56,976 nucleotides of DNA, taken from positions 1 to 56,976 of the forward strand of contig JAJAZD010000008.1 in NCBI GenBank assembly GCA_026785945.1. The letters are read 5' to 3'. The notes beneath the pieces were generated by a model. It saw only the letters and a list, made by a program, of their open reading frames with translations, was not told the DNA's origin and ran no database searches. Origin of the DNA: Pseudonocardia sp. (GTDB lineage: Bacteria > Actinomycetota > Actinomycetes > Mycobacteriales > Pseudonocardiaceae). Position numbers and translations under genes: made by a program. The stretch's first letter is position 1; each line of letters starts with the position of its first letter. This document shows, in pieces, positions 1 to 8,003 of the stretch.

Positions 1-60
1 CCCCCCCCCCCCCCCCCGCCCCCCGCGGGCGGGGGGGGGGGCCGCCCGCCCGCCCGCCCG
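1..60. other. Low-complexity contig end
   Basis: The first 60 bases are almost pure runs of C and G with a short CCCG periodicity. They carry no readable codon pattern and look like a poorly resolved assembly end, so any translation through them is unreliable. Confidence 0.6.
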
Positions 61-120
61 CGCCGCGACGACCTGCGGGGTGGCCCCCGCGTCGAGCGTC
101 GGCGGAGCGGGCGCCGTCAT
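1..120 (-). CDS. 5' fragment of a gene, possibly an ABC transporter ATP-binding protein
   Basis: An ATG on the minus strand (118-120) overlaps the stop codon of the upstream LolA-like gene as ATGA, so the two are probably translationally coupled. About 20 residues can be read (MTAPAPPTLDAG...) before the low-complexity contig end. In actinobacteria the LolA/RseB-like lipoprotein gene is commonly followed by an ABC transporter ATPase and permease, and this N-terminus fits a leader before an ATPase domain. No domain is visible, so the function is inferred only from context. Confidence 0.45.
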   Translation of the reverse strand, partial: MTAPAPPTLDAGATPQVVAARAGGRAAPPPARGGRGGGGG

Positions 121-1208
121 CGCGCGAGCGCCTCGGTCAGGACCTGCTCCGGGACGGCACCCGCGGCGACGCGACCGTCATCGGTGATGATCGCGTTCGC
201 GACCGCCGTGCTGATCAGCGTGCCACTGCCCCACGCGCCGCTGACGGGCGTGCCCAGCGCGGACGGGTCCATCGCTCCGCCGCCGAACCGCTGGTCGTCC
301 CGGTCCTCGCCGGTGGGGGCCGGGGTCTGCGCCGGGGTGGGCATCGACGCGACGACCACCGTGTCCCAGCCGTCGCCGACGACGGCCGGAACCACGTCCG
401 GCTTCGCCTCGGTGCGTGCACCGTCGGGGATCTGCGGCTCGTCGACCGTGCTGCCGGCCGGCGGGGTGAAGGTGAACAGCTTCGCGTCCTGCGCGCCGAA
501 CGCCAGGTCGGTGAAGCCGAGCTGCAGGACCGGGTCGGTGGAACCGTTGGCCAGCACCGTCAGCCGCAGCGGCACCCGCTTCTCGGCGTCGACGGCGATG
601 CGGACCTCGCGCAGCAGCGTGCGTTCCGACGGTGCGGGAGCGAGCACCAGCTCGTACGCGGCGCGGCCCGCGACCTCGGCGGTCCCGTCCACGCTGATCT
701 GGCTGGTGGCGCTCAGTGCCTCGATCGCCTGGGTGGCGGCGGCAGTCGGGTCCGTGGCGGCGGCCTCCGGTGCGGCATGCGCCTTGTCGCCCTCGGGCAC
801 CTTGGTGACGGTGCGCGTGGCGGAGTCCCACGACCAGAAGGTCTCCCCGTCGGAGACGAGCGTCCGCTCGCCGGAGCCGGTGGGCACCTGGACGCGCCCG
901 CGCCCCTCGCCGTCGGACCACACCCGTGCGGTGCTCGTGCCGTTCGCGGCCTGCGGTACCCCGGGCAGCGCAGGCAACCCCAGCCCGTTGTCCAGCTCGA
1001 CGGTGCCGCCGAACGCACCCGCCTCCGCCGTCAGCACCGAGCTGACCAGTTCCTCCGCCGCCACCGGTGGCAACACCGGCGCAGCCCCGGCGCCCGCGGG
1101 TACCGCCAGCAGGCCGAGCCCGACCACGCCGGCCACCGCGATGCCGGCCGCCACGTTGCGTCCTGTCCTGTCCGTTCGCCTGTTGGCCATGCCCATAGCC
1201 TGACCCAT
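117..1208 (-). CDS. LolA/RseB-like exported protein
   Basis: 363 residues with a hydrophobic segment near residues 19-42 ending in small residues, which looks like a signal peptide or membrane anchor. The rest resembles the LolA/MucB (RseB) fold of actinobacterial 'outer membrane lipoprotein carrier-like' proteins: repeated beta-strand text such as GRVQVPTGSGERTLVSDG and a C-terminal LFTFTPPAGSTVDE segment. Start choice is uncertain, because ATG codons at 1208, 1196 and 1190 are in frame and none has a clear ribosome site; MANRR at 1190 is plausible. It diverges from the two-component pair at 1356 and is coupled to the next minus-strand gene. Probably exported and linked to a lipid or envelope ABC system; its exact ligand is unknown. 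Confidence 0.75.
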   Translation of the reverse strand: MGQAMGMANRRTDRTGRNVAAGIAVAGVVGLGLLAVPAGAGAAPVLPPVAAEELVSSVLTAEAGAFGGTVELDNGLGLPALPGVPQAANGTSTARVWSDGEGRGRVQVPTGSGERTLVSDGETFWSWDSATRTVTKVPEGDKAHAAPEAAATDPTAAATQAIEALSATSQISVDGTAEVAGRAAYELVLAPAPSERTLLREVRIAVDAEKRVPLRLTVLANGSTDPVLQLGFTDLAFGAQDAKLFTFTPPAGSTVDEPQIPDGARTEAKPDVVPAVVGDGWDTVVVASMPTPAQTPAPTGEDRDDQRFGGGAMDPSALGTPVSGAWGSGTLISTAVANAIITDDGRVAAGAVPEQVLTEALAR

Positions 1209-1355
1209 CGGTGCTGAGAGTGTTCTGAGGTGCGGCGCGACCGTTCCGCGGCGCGCCCGGTGGCCGTCGCGACCTGCCCCGGACGGCCGCGGCGGGCCGG
1301 TCGGTGCGACCCACCGATCGTCGCCCTGCCGTGATCGGCGCCGCCCGGTCCGCGC

Positions 1356-2060
1356 ATGCCGGTAGCGTCCGCCGGTGTGGCACGTGTGCTGGTGGTGGAC
1401 GACGAACCGGGAATCCGGACGGCCGTCGCGCGCGGGCTCGTCGCCGAGGGCATGGAGGTGGTGGCGCTCTCCGACGGCCCGTCCGCGCTGAAGGCCGCGC
1501 TCACCGGCAGCTTCGACGCGATCGTGCTCGACATCATCCTCCCCGGCCTGTCGGGCTACCGGGTGCTCGAACAGCTCCGGGCGGGCGGTGTGGACACCCC
1601 GGTGCTGCTCGTCTCCGCCAAGGACGGCGAGTTCGACCAGGCCGACGGGCTCGACCTCGGCGCCGACGGCTACCTGGTGAAACCCTTCGCGTTCGTCGTG
1701 CTTGTCGCGCAGCTCCGCGCGATGTTGCGCCGCCGCGACGCCGCGCTGGGCCGCACCGGGCAGCGCGTCCGGCTCGGGCCGCTCGTCGTCGATCCCGTCG
1801 CACGGTCGGTGAGCTGGGAGAACGAGACCGTGGAGCTCTCACCACGGGAGTTCGGGCTGCTGCACGCGCTGGCCTCGCGCCCGGACACGGCGGTGGCGAA
1901 GGACGAGCTGCTGCGGCTGGTCTGGGGCGACGAGCAGGCGGCGAGCCGCAACGTCGTCGAGGTCTACGTCGGGTACGTGCGGCGCAAGCTGGAGGCCGTC
2001 GGCGCTGGTCACGTGCTCAAGACCGTGCGCGGCTACGGGTACATCGTCGGCTCGCAATGA
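1356..2060 (+). CDS. OmpR-family response regulator
   Basis: 234 residues. The receiver domain has the acidic pair D15/D16, phosphoacceptor D59 (in VLDIILPG) and K109 (in VKPF). It is followed by a winged-helix DNA-binding domain with LSPREFGLLHAL and a C-terminal TVRGYGYI signature. It is overlapped (ATGA at 2057-2060) by the histidine kinase gene, so the two form a two-component system. A GTG at 1377, just before RVLVVDDE, is an equally good start. The divergent LolA-like gene suggests an envelope-related regulon, but no sensor ligand can be inferred. Confidence 0.95.
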   Translation: MPVASAGVARVLVVDDEPGIRTAVARGLVAEGMEVVALSDGPSALKAALTGSFDAIVLDIILPGLSGYRVLEQLRAGGVDTPVLLVSAKDGEFDQADGLDLGADGYLVKPFAFVVLVAQLRAMLRRRDAALGRTGQRVRLGPLVVDPVARSVSWENETVELSPREFGLLHALASRPDTAVAKDELLRLVWGDEQAASRNVVEVYVGYVRRKLEAVGAGHVLKTVRGYGYIVGSQ

Positions 2061-3403
2061 GGTCCGTGCGCCGATGGTGGTCGGGGCGCTCGCTCCGGTT
2101 CCGGATCACGCTGGTCGTCGGGGTCGTCGCGCTCGTCACGACGATGGTGCTGAGCCGTCTCGGAGTCGGGCTGCTGACCGGCGCGCTGCTCGGCTCCGCC
2201 GATGCCGAACTCCGGGCGCAGGCCGACGCCGTGGCGGCGCGGCTCGTCGCCGGGACCCCGCTCGCGGACGTGCGTGCTCCCGGGATCAGGATCGTCGACA
2301 CGGCGGGGATGCCGCTCGACGGTGGCCCCGCGCTCCCGCTGCGCTCGTGGCAGGTGCGACGGCTGGCGGGCGGCGAGGCCCTCATCGTCGGCGGTTACAC
2401 CGACCTCCGCCGCTGGATCGCCGTACCCGCCGTCGTGCCGGACGGGTCGACGCGGCTCGTCGTCGTCACCGGTGATCTCGTCGGTGGCGCGACGCTGATC
2501 GCGAGGGCCACCGTCGCGTTCCTCGTCGGCGCGTTCGTCGTGGCGGCGGTGGTGGCGCTCGCCGCGTGGGTCGGGACGCGGGCGGCGCTGCGGCCGGTCG
2601 ACCGCATGCGCGCCGCGGCGGCCGCTCTCCCGCCGGGGGAACGACTGCCGCTGCCCGCTGCCCGCGACGAGCTCCGCGCGCTCGCCGAGGAGATCAACCT
2701 CGTGCTCGCCCGCCGCGACGACGCCGTGGACCGCCTGGAGCGGTTCGCCGGGGACGCGGCCCACGAGCTGCGCTCGCCGGTCGCGGCGCTCCGTGCACAG
2801 GCCGAGGTAGCCGTCGCCCAGCCGGCCCCGGCGCTCGGCGCGGAGACCTTGCACGCGGTCGCGGGGGAGGCCGACCGGCTCTCGGCACTGCGGTCCGCCC
2901 TGCGCGCGCTGGCCCGCGCGGACGCCGGGCAGCGACCCGACGCGCGGCCGGTCGACCTGGTCGCCGCGACGCGCTCGGCGATGGCGCGGGCCGGTGCCGA
3001 CGGCCCGGTACTGCAGCTCGTCGCCCCGTCGCCGGCCCAGGTCGGCGCCACCCCGTCGGAGGTGGCGCTGGTGCTCGACAACCTGGTGGGCAACGCGCGC
3101 CGGTACGCCCGCACCATCGTGCGGATCGGCGTCCTGCCCGCCGGACGGTGGGTGCGGCTCGTCGTCGAGGACGACGGGCCCGGCATCCCGGAGGCCGACC
3201 GGCGCCGGGTGTTCGACCGTTTCGTCCGGCTGGCCCCCGAGGCCGGCTCCGGCTCCGGCTCCGGCCTGGGCCTGGCACTGGTCACCGTGCTCGTCCGCGG
3301 CCGGGGCGGCACCGTGGTGGCAGGCGCCACCTCCTCCGGCGGAGCCCGGGTCGAGGTCCGCTGGCCCGCCCCCGCCCCGGAAAGCCCGCGAGTCGGGGTT
3401 TGA
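2057..3403 (+). CDS. Sensor histidine kinase
   Basis: 448 residues. TM1 lies at about 15-42, a short extracytoplasmic loop at 43-145, TM2 at about 148-173, followed by HAMP. The dimerisation H-box carries H236 (AAHELRSPV). The ATPase has an N-box at 340-351, G1 DDGPGIP at 372-378 and G2 around 399-408, so all catalytic boxes are intact. It is translationally coupled to the response regulator by an ATGA overlap. The last residues (ESPRVGV) are encoded by the first copy of the 22-bp repeat cluster at 3387-3443, so the natural C-terminus has been rewritten by the repeat. This is outside the catalytic domain and probably tolerated. Confidence 0.95.
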   Translation: MRSVRRWWSGRSLRFRITLVVGVVALVTTMVLSRLGVGLLTGALLGSADAELRAQADAVAARLVAGTPLADVRAPGIRIVDTAGMPLDGGPALPLRSWQVRRLAGGEALIVGGYTDLRRWIAVPAVVPDGSTRLVVVTGDLVGGATLIARATVAFLVGAFVVAAVVALAAWVGTRAALRPVDRMRAAAAALPPGERLPLPAARDELRALAEEINLVLARRDDAVDRLERFAGDAAHELRSPVAALRAQAEVAVAQPAPALGAETLHAVAGEADRLSALRSALRALARADAGQRPDARPVDLVAATRSAMARAGADGPVLQLVAPSPAQVGATPSEVALVLDNLVGNARRYARTIVRIGVLPAGRWVRLVVEDDGPGIPEADRRRVFDRFVRLAPEAGSGSGSGLGLALVTVLVRGRGGTVVAGATSSGGARVEVRWPAPAPESPRVGV

Positions 3404-3443
3404 GTGCGCGCGAGTCGGGGTCTCGACGCGCGCGAGTCGGGGT
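3387..3443 (+). repeat. 22-bp repeat cluster A, three copies
   Basis: Three copies of the core CGCGAGTCGGGGT at 3387-3399, 3409-3421 and 3431-3443, spaced 22 bp apart with linkers like TCTCGACGCG. The first copy forms the 3' end of the histidine kinase reading frame. Clusters B (4347-4403, inverted) and C (18002-18036) share the same core. Confidence 0.9.
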
Positions 3444-3495
3444 GTGCGTGTGCCCCTGGCCGGGTCGCGGGCACTCCGGCTGGGACGATCCACAC

Positions 3496-4326
3496 GTGCC
3501 CGTCCTGCGCTCGACGACGCTGATCGTCGCGGAGCCCCGCACGGTCGCCGGGCTGCTGCGCGACGTCCACGTCGCCCGCGCCGCGCTCGAACGGGTGGGC
3601 CAGCAGGTGGACGCCGATGTGCGCCTGCTCTCGCCCGGCGACGAGATCCGCGTGACCGCACGCCTCGCGCCCGGGGTCCGTCGCACGGTGCGCCTGGCCG
3701 TCGACACGATCACCGCAGCCGGCATGACCGCGACGCAGGTCGCGGGCCCGCTGCGGCAGAACGTCACGCTGACTGCGGCCGGGGCGGGCACCCTGGTGCT
3801 CGACGAGTGCGTGTGGAAGGCGCCCGGGCTGCTCGGTCGGGCCGCTGACGTCGTCGTGCTTCGGGGGCTCGTGACGCGGCTCCTCGCGGCGCGGTCGGCC
3901 GTCCTCGTCGCACGCGCGGCGGCACTGGCGGCATCGCCCGTCGTCGTGGCGACCGCGCTCGTCCGGGACGGCCGGTTGTTCGTCGCGCAGCGGACCCGAC
4001 CACCCTCCCTCGCCGGGCGGTGGGAGCTTCCGGGCGGCCGGGTGGAGGCGGGGGAGTCCGAAGTGGACGCGATCGCGCGCGAGTGCCGGGAGGAGCTGGG
4101 AGCGACGGTACGTGCGACGGGCCGGCTCGGCACGGACCTGCCCCTCGACGACGGCGTGCTCCGGGTGCACGCCGCCGAACTCGTGGCCGGTTCGGCTGAG
4201 CCACAGGCACTGGAGCACGCCGCCCTGCGCTGGGTCGGGCCCGACGAGCTCGCTGGCGTCGACTGGGTGGACGCCGACCGTGCCGTCCTCGCCGACCTGC
4301 GGGAGCTGCTGCGTCCGACGGCGTGA
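3496..4326 (+). CDS. SRPBCC domain-NUDIX hydrolase fusion
   Basis: 276 residues from the GTG at 3496. The N-terminal ~140 residues resemble a SRPBCC/START-like fold (MPVLRSTTLIVAEPRTVAGL, then alternating strands). The C-terminal ~125 residues are a NUDIX domain with an exact Nudix box, beginning GGRVEAGESEV and ending RECREELGA. The C-domain is close to MutT-like 8-oxo-dGTP or CTP pyrophosphohydrolases (WELPGGRVEAGE), so nucleotide-pool cleaning is likely. The hydrophobic-ligand domain may add substrate binding or be a membrane-stress sensor. The gene sits alone between inverted clusters A and B of the 22-bp repeat. Confidence 0.85.
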   Translation: MPVLRSTTLIVAEPRTVAGLLRDVHVARAALERVGQQVDADVRLLSPGDEIRVTARLAPGVRRTVRLAVDTITAAGMTATQVAGPLRQNVTLTAAGAGTLVLDECVWKAPGLLGRAADVVVLRGLVTRLLAARSAVLVARAAALAASPVVVATALVRDGRLFVAQRTRPPSLAGRWELPGGRVEAGESEVDAIARECREELGATVRATGRLGTDLPLDDGVLRVHAAELVAGSAEPQALEHAALRWVGPDELAGVDWVDADRAVLADLRELLRPTA

Positions 4327-4346
4327 GGTGGGGGGAGGACACGGAG

Positions 4347-4403
4347 ACCCCGACTCGCGGGCATGGAGACCCCGACTCGCGGGCACGGAGACCCCGACTC
4401 GCG
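4347..4403 (-). repeat. 22-bp repeat cluster B, three inverted copies
   Basis: Core ACCCCGACTCGCG at 4347-4359, 4369-4381 and 4391-4403, again at a 22-bp period with linker GGGCAYGGAG. It is the reverse complement of cluster A, so the NUDIX gene is enclosed by inverted repeat arrays about 0.9 kb apart. Transcripts crossing both could fold into a long stem. Confidence 0.9.
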
Positions 4404-4474
4404 GGGGGGTTCGCGATCGCAACGTCCGTGCGGCGAAGTGGAACCGGGGGACGTCCCGTGCCGTCTGACAGCCC

Positions 4475-5356
4475 ATGTCGATCGACGCCGTTCTCGCCGG
4501 TCAGTCCGGGGTGATCTCCCGCGACCAGGCGCTGGCCGCCGGGCTCTCCCGCGACGCGGTGGACCACCGGCTCCGGCGCCGGCTGTGGCGGCCCCTGCAC
4601 CCGAAGGTCTACCTCGCGGCCGGGTATCGGCTCGACGACGAGGCGAGGGTCCGGGCCGCGCTGCTCTGGGCGGGGGAGGGGGCGGTGCTGTCAGGGGTGG
4701 CTGCCGCGTGGTGGCACGGGATGGTGGAGGGCGCGCCCCCGACCGTCGGGGTCACGGTGCGTCGGCAGCGACACCCGCGTCCGCGGCGCGGGGTGGAGGT
4801 GCGGCGACGCAGGCTGGCGGCCGAGGACCTCGCGGTGTGCCGTCGCGTCGAGGTGACCGCGCGCCCGTTGACGGTGCTCGAGGCGGCCGTCGAGCTCGGT
4901 ACACCCGGCGGCCTGCTGCTCGACCGCGCGCTGCAGCGCTGGGTGCGCTTCCCGACCGTCCACGAGGCGTACCGCCGCAACCTAGGTGCGCACGGGTCGG
5001 CGAGTGCCGGGCGGCTGCTGGTGGCGGCCGCGGACCGTTCGGCGTCGGTCACGGGACGGTTGCTCGTGCGGATGCTGCGGGAATCGGGTGCGGCGGGCTG
5101 GCACAGCGGCTTCCCCGCGGCCGGGCACCTCGTCGACCTCGCCTTCCCCGCCGCCCGCGTCGCCGTCGAGGTGGACGGCTGGGCCTGGCACATGGACCCC
5201 ACCCGCACGCACGCGGACAGGCGCCGCCGGCACGCACTGGTCCGGCAGGGGTGGACGATCCTGCGCTACACCTGGCACGACCTGATCCACCGGCCGCAGT
5301 CGGTGCTCGCGCAGATCGCGCACGAGATCCGCCACGGCATGGCGGTCGGCGCGTGA
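4475..5356 (+). CDS. AbiEi-like antitoxin-type N-terminus with DUF559 endonuclease-like domain
   Basis: 293 residues. The first ~60 resemble the winged-helix N-terminus of 'type IV TA AbiEi antitoxin domain' proteins (GVISRDQALAAGLSRDAV, then RLRRRLWRPLHPKVYL). The C-terminus is a DUF559/Vsr-like PD-(D/E)XK fold: VDLAFPAARVAVEVDG, then HADRRRRHALVRQGW and ILRYTWHDL. The motif D-x(n)-EVD is present; the usual QxxxY-type helix is replaced by R-rich text. Such proteins are very common and multicopy in actinobacteria. No toxin partner gene lies beside it, so an orphan DNA-processing role is more likely than a true toxin-antitoxin module. Confidence 0.8.
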   Translation: MSIDAVLAGQSGVISRDQALAAGLSRDAVDHRLRRRLWRPLHPKVYLAAGYRLDDEARVRAALLWAGEGAVLSGVAAAWWHGMVEGAPPTVGVTVRRQRHPRPRRGVEVRRRRLAAEDLAVCRRVEVTARPLTVLEAAVELGTPGGLLLDRALQRWVRFPTVHEAYRRNLGAHGSASAGRLLVAAADRSASVTGRLLVRMLRESGAAGWHSGFPAAGHLVDLAFPAARVAVEVDGWAWHMDPTRTHADRRRRHALVRQGWTILRYTWHDLIHRPQSVLAQIAHEIRHGMAVGA

Positions 5357-5896
5357 CCCACCACGATCGACCCGTCGGACCCGACAGCCCTCGGTCCGCC
5401 GGTCCGCCGGGTCCCGGGTCCCGACCATCGATCATGGAGCCGCCGGGATCCACCGCGCTCCGGCGCCGCCGGTGCCGTTGCGGACGGTGCGACGGCCGAC
5501 GCGACGGCCGTCATGCCGTGATCTCCACCACGTCGGAGCGCACGATCGCCGCCTCGGTACCGCCGCCCGCGTCCCCCTCCGCCGACGGTTGCGAGGTGGT
5601 GATCACGGCTGCGGGAAGGCGGCCGGACCGCACTGCGGCCACCGGTGTCCCGCCGCCCGGCCGGGCAGGGTGGCCCAGCCGGGCGGACCCGTCGAGGACC
5701 GTCCAGCCGCTGATCAGCCGCCGTTCGTCGTGGCGGAGCCCGCGAATCGGTTCAGAACGCCCGCACGGCCCTCGCCGCCCGCCGCGGTTCCGTCCCGCGG
5801 CACCGCGACCGTCGATCTTGCTCGGGCGCGGTGCGACGACGGGGGAGCACGCGCGCAGCTCCGGTGTCGAGCCGCCGCACGTCGTCCTCACGTCGT
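5357..5896. other. Long intergenic region with a possible minus-strand ORF remnant
   Basis: About 540 bp without a convincing gene. On the minus strand, codons from about 5760 down to a TGA at 5511 keep high GC at third positions and read ...SGWTVLDGSARLGHPA... ending IVRSDVVEITA. There is no ATG or GTG with a ribosome site at a sensible place. It may be the tail of a decayed gene or an unrecognised small gene. Nothing else recognised. Confidence 0.4.
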
Positions 5897-5929
5897 CCTC
5901 ACGTCGTCCGTGGTGAGGACGACGTGAGG
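5897..5929. other. Perfect 13-bp inverted repeat upstream of typA
   Basis: CCTCACGTCGTCC (5897-5909), a 7-nt loop, then GGACGACGTGAGG (5917-5929). The left arm is preceded by two more direct copies of TCACGTCGTCC (from about 5876). There is no T-tract, and the structure ends 54 bp before the typA start. It could be a terminator for upstream transcription, an operator, or a leader hairpin. Confidence 0.75.
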
Positions 5930-5983
5930 AGCCTGGGCTCACACCCGGGAATGTCCGGGTGCCGTGTCGGGCTACCCTGAGTT

Positions 5984-7912
5984 GTGAGCACAGCAGCATC
6001 CACCCTCGCGGCCGCCGCGGACCAGTCCGGCGTGACCCGCGGGTCTGACGCGCAGCTCCGCAACGTCGCCATCGTCGCCCACGTCGACCACGGGAAGACC
6101 ACTCTCGTCGACGCCATGCTCCGCGCCTCCGGCGCGTTCGGGGAGCGTGCCGCCGTCGTCGACCGGATCATGGACTCCGGCGACCTCGAACGCGAGAAGG
6201 GCATCACCATCCTCGCTAAGCACACCGCGATCGACTGGAACGGGATGACGGTCAACGTCGTCGACACCCCGGGCCACGCCGACTTCGGTGGCGAGGTCGA
6301 GCGCGGCCTTTCGATGGTCGACGGCGTGGTCCTCCTCGTCGACGCCTCGGAGGGACCCCTCCCGCAGACCCGCTTCGTCCTTCGCAAGACCCTCGTCGCC
6401 GGCCTGCCCGTCGTGCTGGTCGTCAACAAGACCGACCGCCCGGACGCCCGGTGCGCCGAGGTCGTCGACGAGAGTCTCGAGCTGCTCCTCGAGCTGGCCG
6501 ACGAGCTGGAGCTCGACGAGGCCCACACCTCCCACCTGCTCGACCTCCCGGTCGTCTACGCATCGGGCCGCGCGGGCCGCGCCTCCCGCAACCGGCCCGC
6601 CGACGGCGACCTGCCCGACGAGCCCGGCCTGGAGTCACTGTTCGACACCATCGCCGCCACGGTCCCGCCGCCCGCCGACGACGCGGACGCCCCGCTGCAG
6701 GCGCACGTCACCAACCTCGACGCCAGCCCGTTCCTCGGCCGCATCGCGCTGTGCCGTGTGCGGGCGGGCGTCATCCGCCGCGGCCAGCAGGTCGCGTGGT
6801 GCACCGAGGACGGACGCACCACCCGGGTCAAGATCACCGAGCTGCTGCGCACCGAGGCCCTGACCCGCGTGCCGGCCGACTCCGCGACCGCCGGTGACCT
6901 GGTCGCCGTCGCGGGCATCCCGGACGTCACCATCGGCGACACACTCGCCGACCCGGAGAACCCGGTGCCGCTCCCGCGCATCCACGTCGACGAGCCGGCC
7001 ATCTCCGTGACGATCGGCATCAACACCTCGCCGATGGTCGGCCGCGACCCGCACCCGGGCAAGAAGCTCACGGCCCGCCAGGTCAAGAGCCGGCTCGAGT
7101 CCGAGCTGGTCGGCAACGTGAGCCTGCGCGTGCTGCCCACCGATCGCCCCGACACCTGGGAGGTCCAGGGCCGCGGCGAGCTGGCACTGGCCATCCTCGT
7201 GGAGACGATGCGACGCGAGGGCTTCGAGATGACGGTCGGCAAGCCCGAGGTCGTCACCAAGCTCGTCGACGGCAAGCTGCAGGAGCCGTTCGAGCAGCTG
7301 TCCTGCGACGTGCCCACCGAGTCCCTCGGCGCCGTCACGCAGCTCGCGTCGGCTCGCAAGGGTGACCTGAACCAGATGGTGCACGGCGAGACGCGCGTCC
7401 GCCTGGACTACCGGGTGCCCTCACGCGGGTTGATCGGCTTCCGCACCGAGTTCCTGACGATCACCCGCGGCGCGGGTATCGCCAGCCACGTGTTCGACGG
7501 GTACGGCCCGTGGGTCGGTGAGATCAACAACCGCCAGCGGGGTTCGCTGATCTCCGACCGCGCGGGCCCCGTCACCGGATACGCCGTCGACGCCCTCGCC
7601 GACCGCGGGGTGCTGTTCGTCGGCCCCGGCACGATCACCTACTCCGGCATGGTCGTCGGGGAGTACACCCGCGGTGAGGACCTCGAGGTCAACATCTGCC
7701 GCGAGAAGAAGCTCACCAACATGCGCAAGTCCACGAGTGACGAGCTGGTGAAGCTCACCCCTCCCACCACTCTCAACCTGGAGCAGGCGCTGGAGTTCTG
7801 CGCCAACGACGAGTGCGTCGAGGTGACGCCGGAGTCGGTGCGCATCCGCAAGGTGGAGCTCGACTCGAACCTGCGCGCACGGGCCCGGTCGAAGGCCAAG
7901 GCGGCTGTCTGA
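5984..7912 (+). CDS. typA: Ribosome-associated GTPase TypA/BipA
   Basis: 642 residues, the normal family size. G1 AHVDHGKT is at 32-39, switch text REKGITILAK around 70-79, G3 DTPGH at 94-98 and G4 NKTD at 148-151. These are followed by beta-barrel, EF-G-like and C-terminal TypA domains, including RLDYRVPSRGLIGFRTEF and the C-terminal KLTPPTTLNLEQALEF. The GTG start at 5984 follows a purine-poor leader. TypA binds the 70S ribosome in a translation-factor-like manner and is needed for 50S assembly or stress growth. It is followed by the lpqW-like gene, as in mycobacteria. Confidence 0.97.
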   Translation: MSTAASTLAAAADQSGVTRGSDAQLRNVAIVAHVDHGKTTLVDAMLRASGAFGERAAVVDRIMDSGDLEREKGITILAKHTAIDWNGMTVNVVDTPGHADFGGEVERGLSMVDGVVLLVDASEGPLPQTRFVLRKTLVAGLPVVLVVNKTDRPDARCAEVVDESLELLLELADELELDEAHTSHLLDLPVVYASGRAGRASRNRPADGDLPDEPGLESLFDTIAATVPPPADDADAPLQAHVTNLDASPFLGRIALCRVRAGVIRRGQQVAWCTEDGRTTRVKITELLRTEALTRVPADSATAGDLVAVAGIPDVTIGDTLADPENPVPLPRIHVDEPAISVTIGINTSPMVGRDPHPGKKLTARQVKSRLESELVGNVSLRVLPTDRPDTWEVQGRGELALAILVETMRREGFEMTVGKPEVVTKLVDGKLQEPFEQLSCDVPTESLGAVTQLASARKGDLNQMVHGETRVRLDYRVPSRGLIGFRTEFLTITRGAGIASHVFDGYGPWVGEINNRQRGSLISDRAGPVTGYAVDALADRGVLFVGPGTITYSGMVVGEYTRGEDLEVNICREKKLTNMRKSTSDELVKLTPPTTLNLEQALEFCANDECVEVTPESVRIRKVELDSNLRARARSKAKAAV

Positions 7913-8003
7913 GGGCTTCCCGTCCCCGTCCCCGATCGGAGCACGGGGAACTGGAAGGATGGTCCTCCCACGGGCCGTCGGTCCGCCCGATGCGGAGGTG
8001 CCG

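Noticed and set aside
2033-3661. 542-codon minus-strand frame opposite the histidine kinase
   Set aside because: Shadow of the kinase gene, which has all catalytic boxes.
3387-4403. CRISPR array
   Set aside because: Repeat cores are 13 bp with 9-bp similar linkers, not 24-40 bp repeats with unique spacers, and there are no cas genes.
4475-5356. Functional AbiE toxin-antitoxin system
   Set aside because: Only the antitoxin-like N-domain fused to DUF559 is present; no AbiEii nucleotidyltransferase gene is adjacent.
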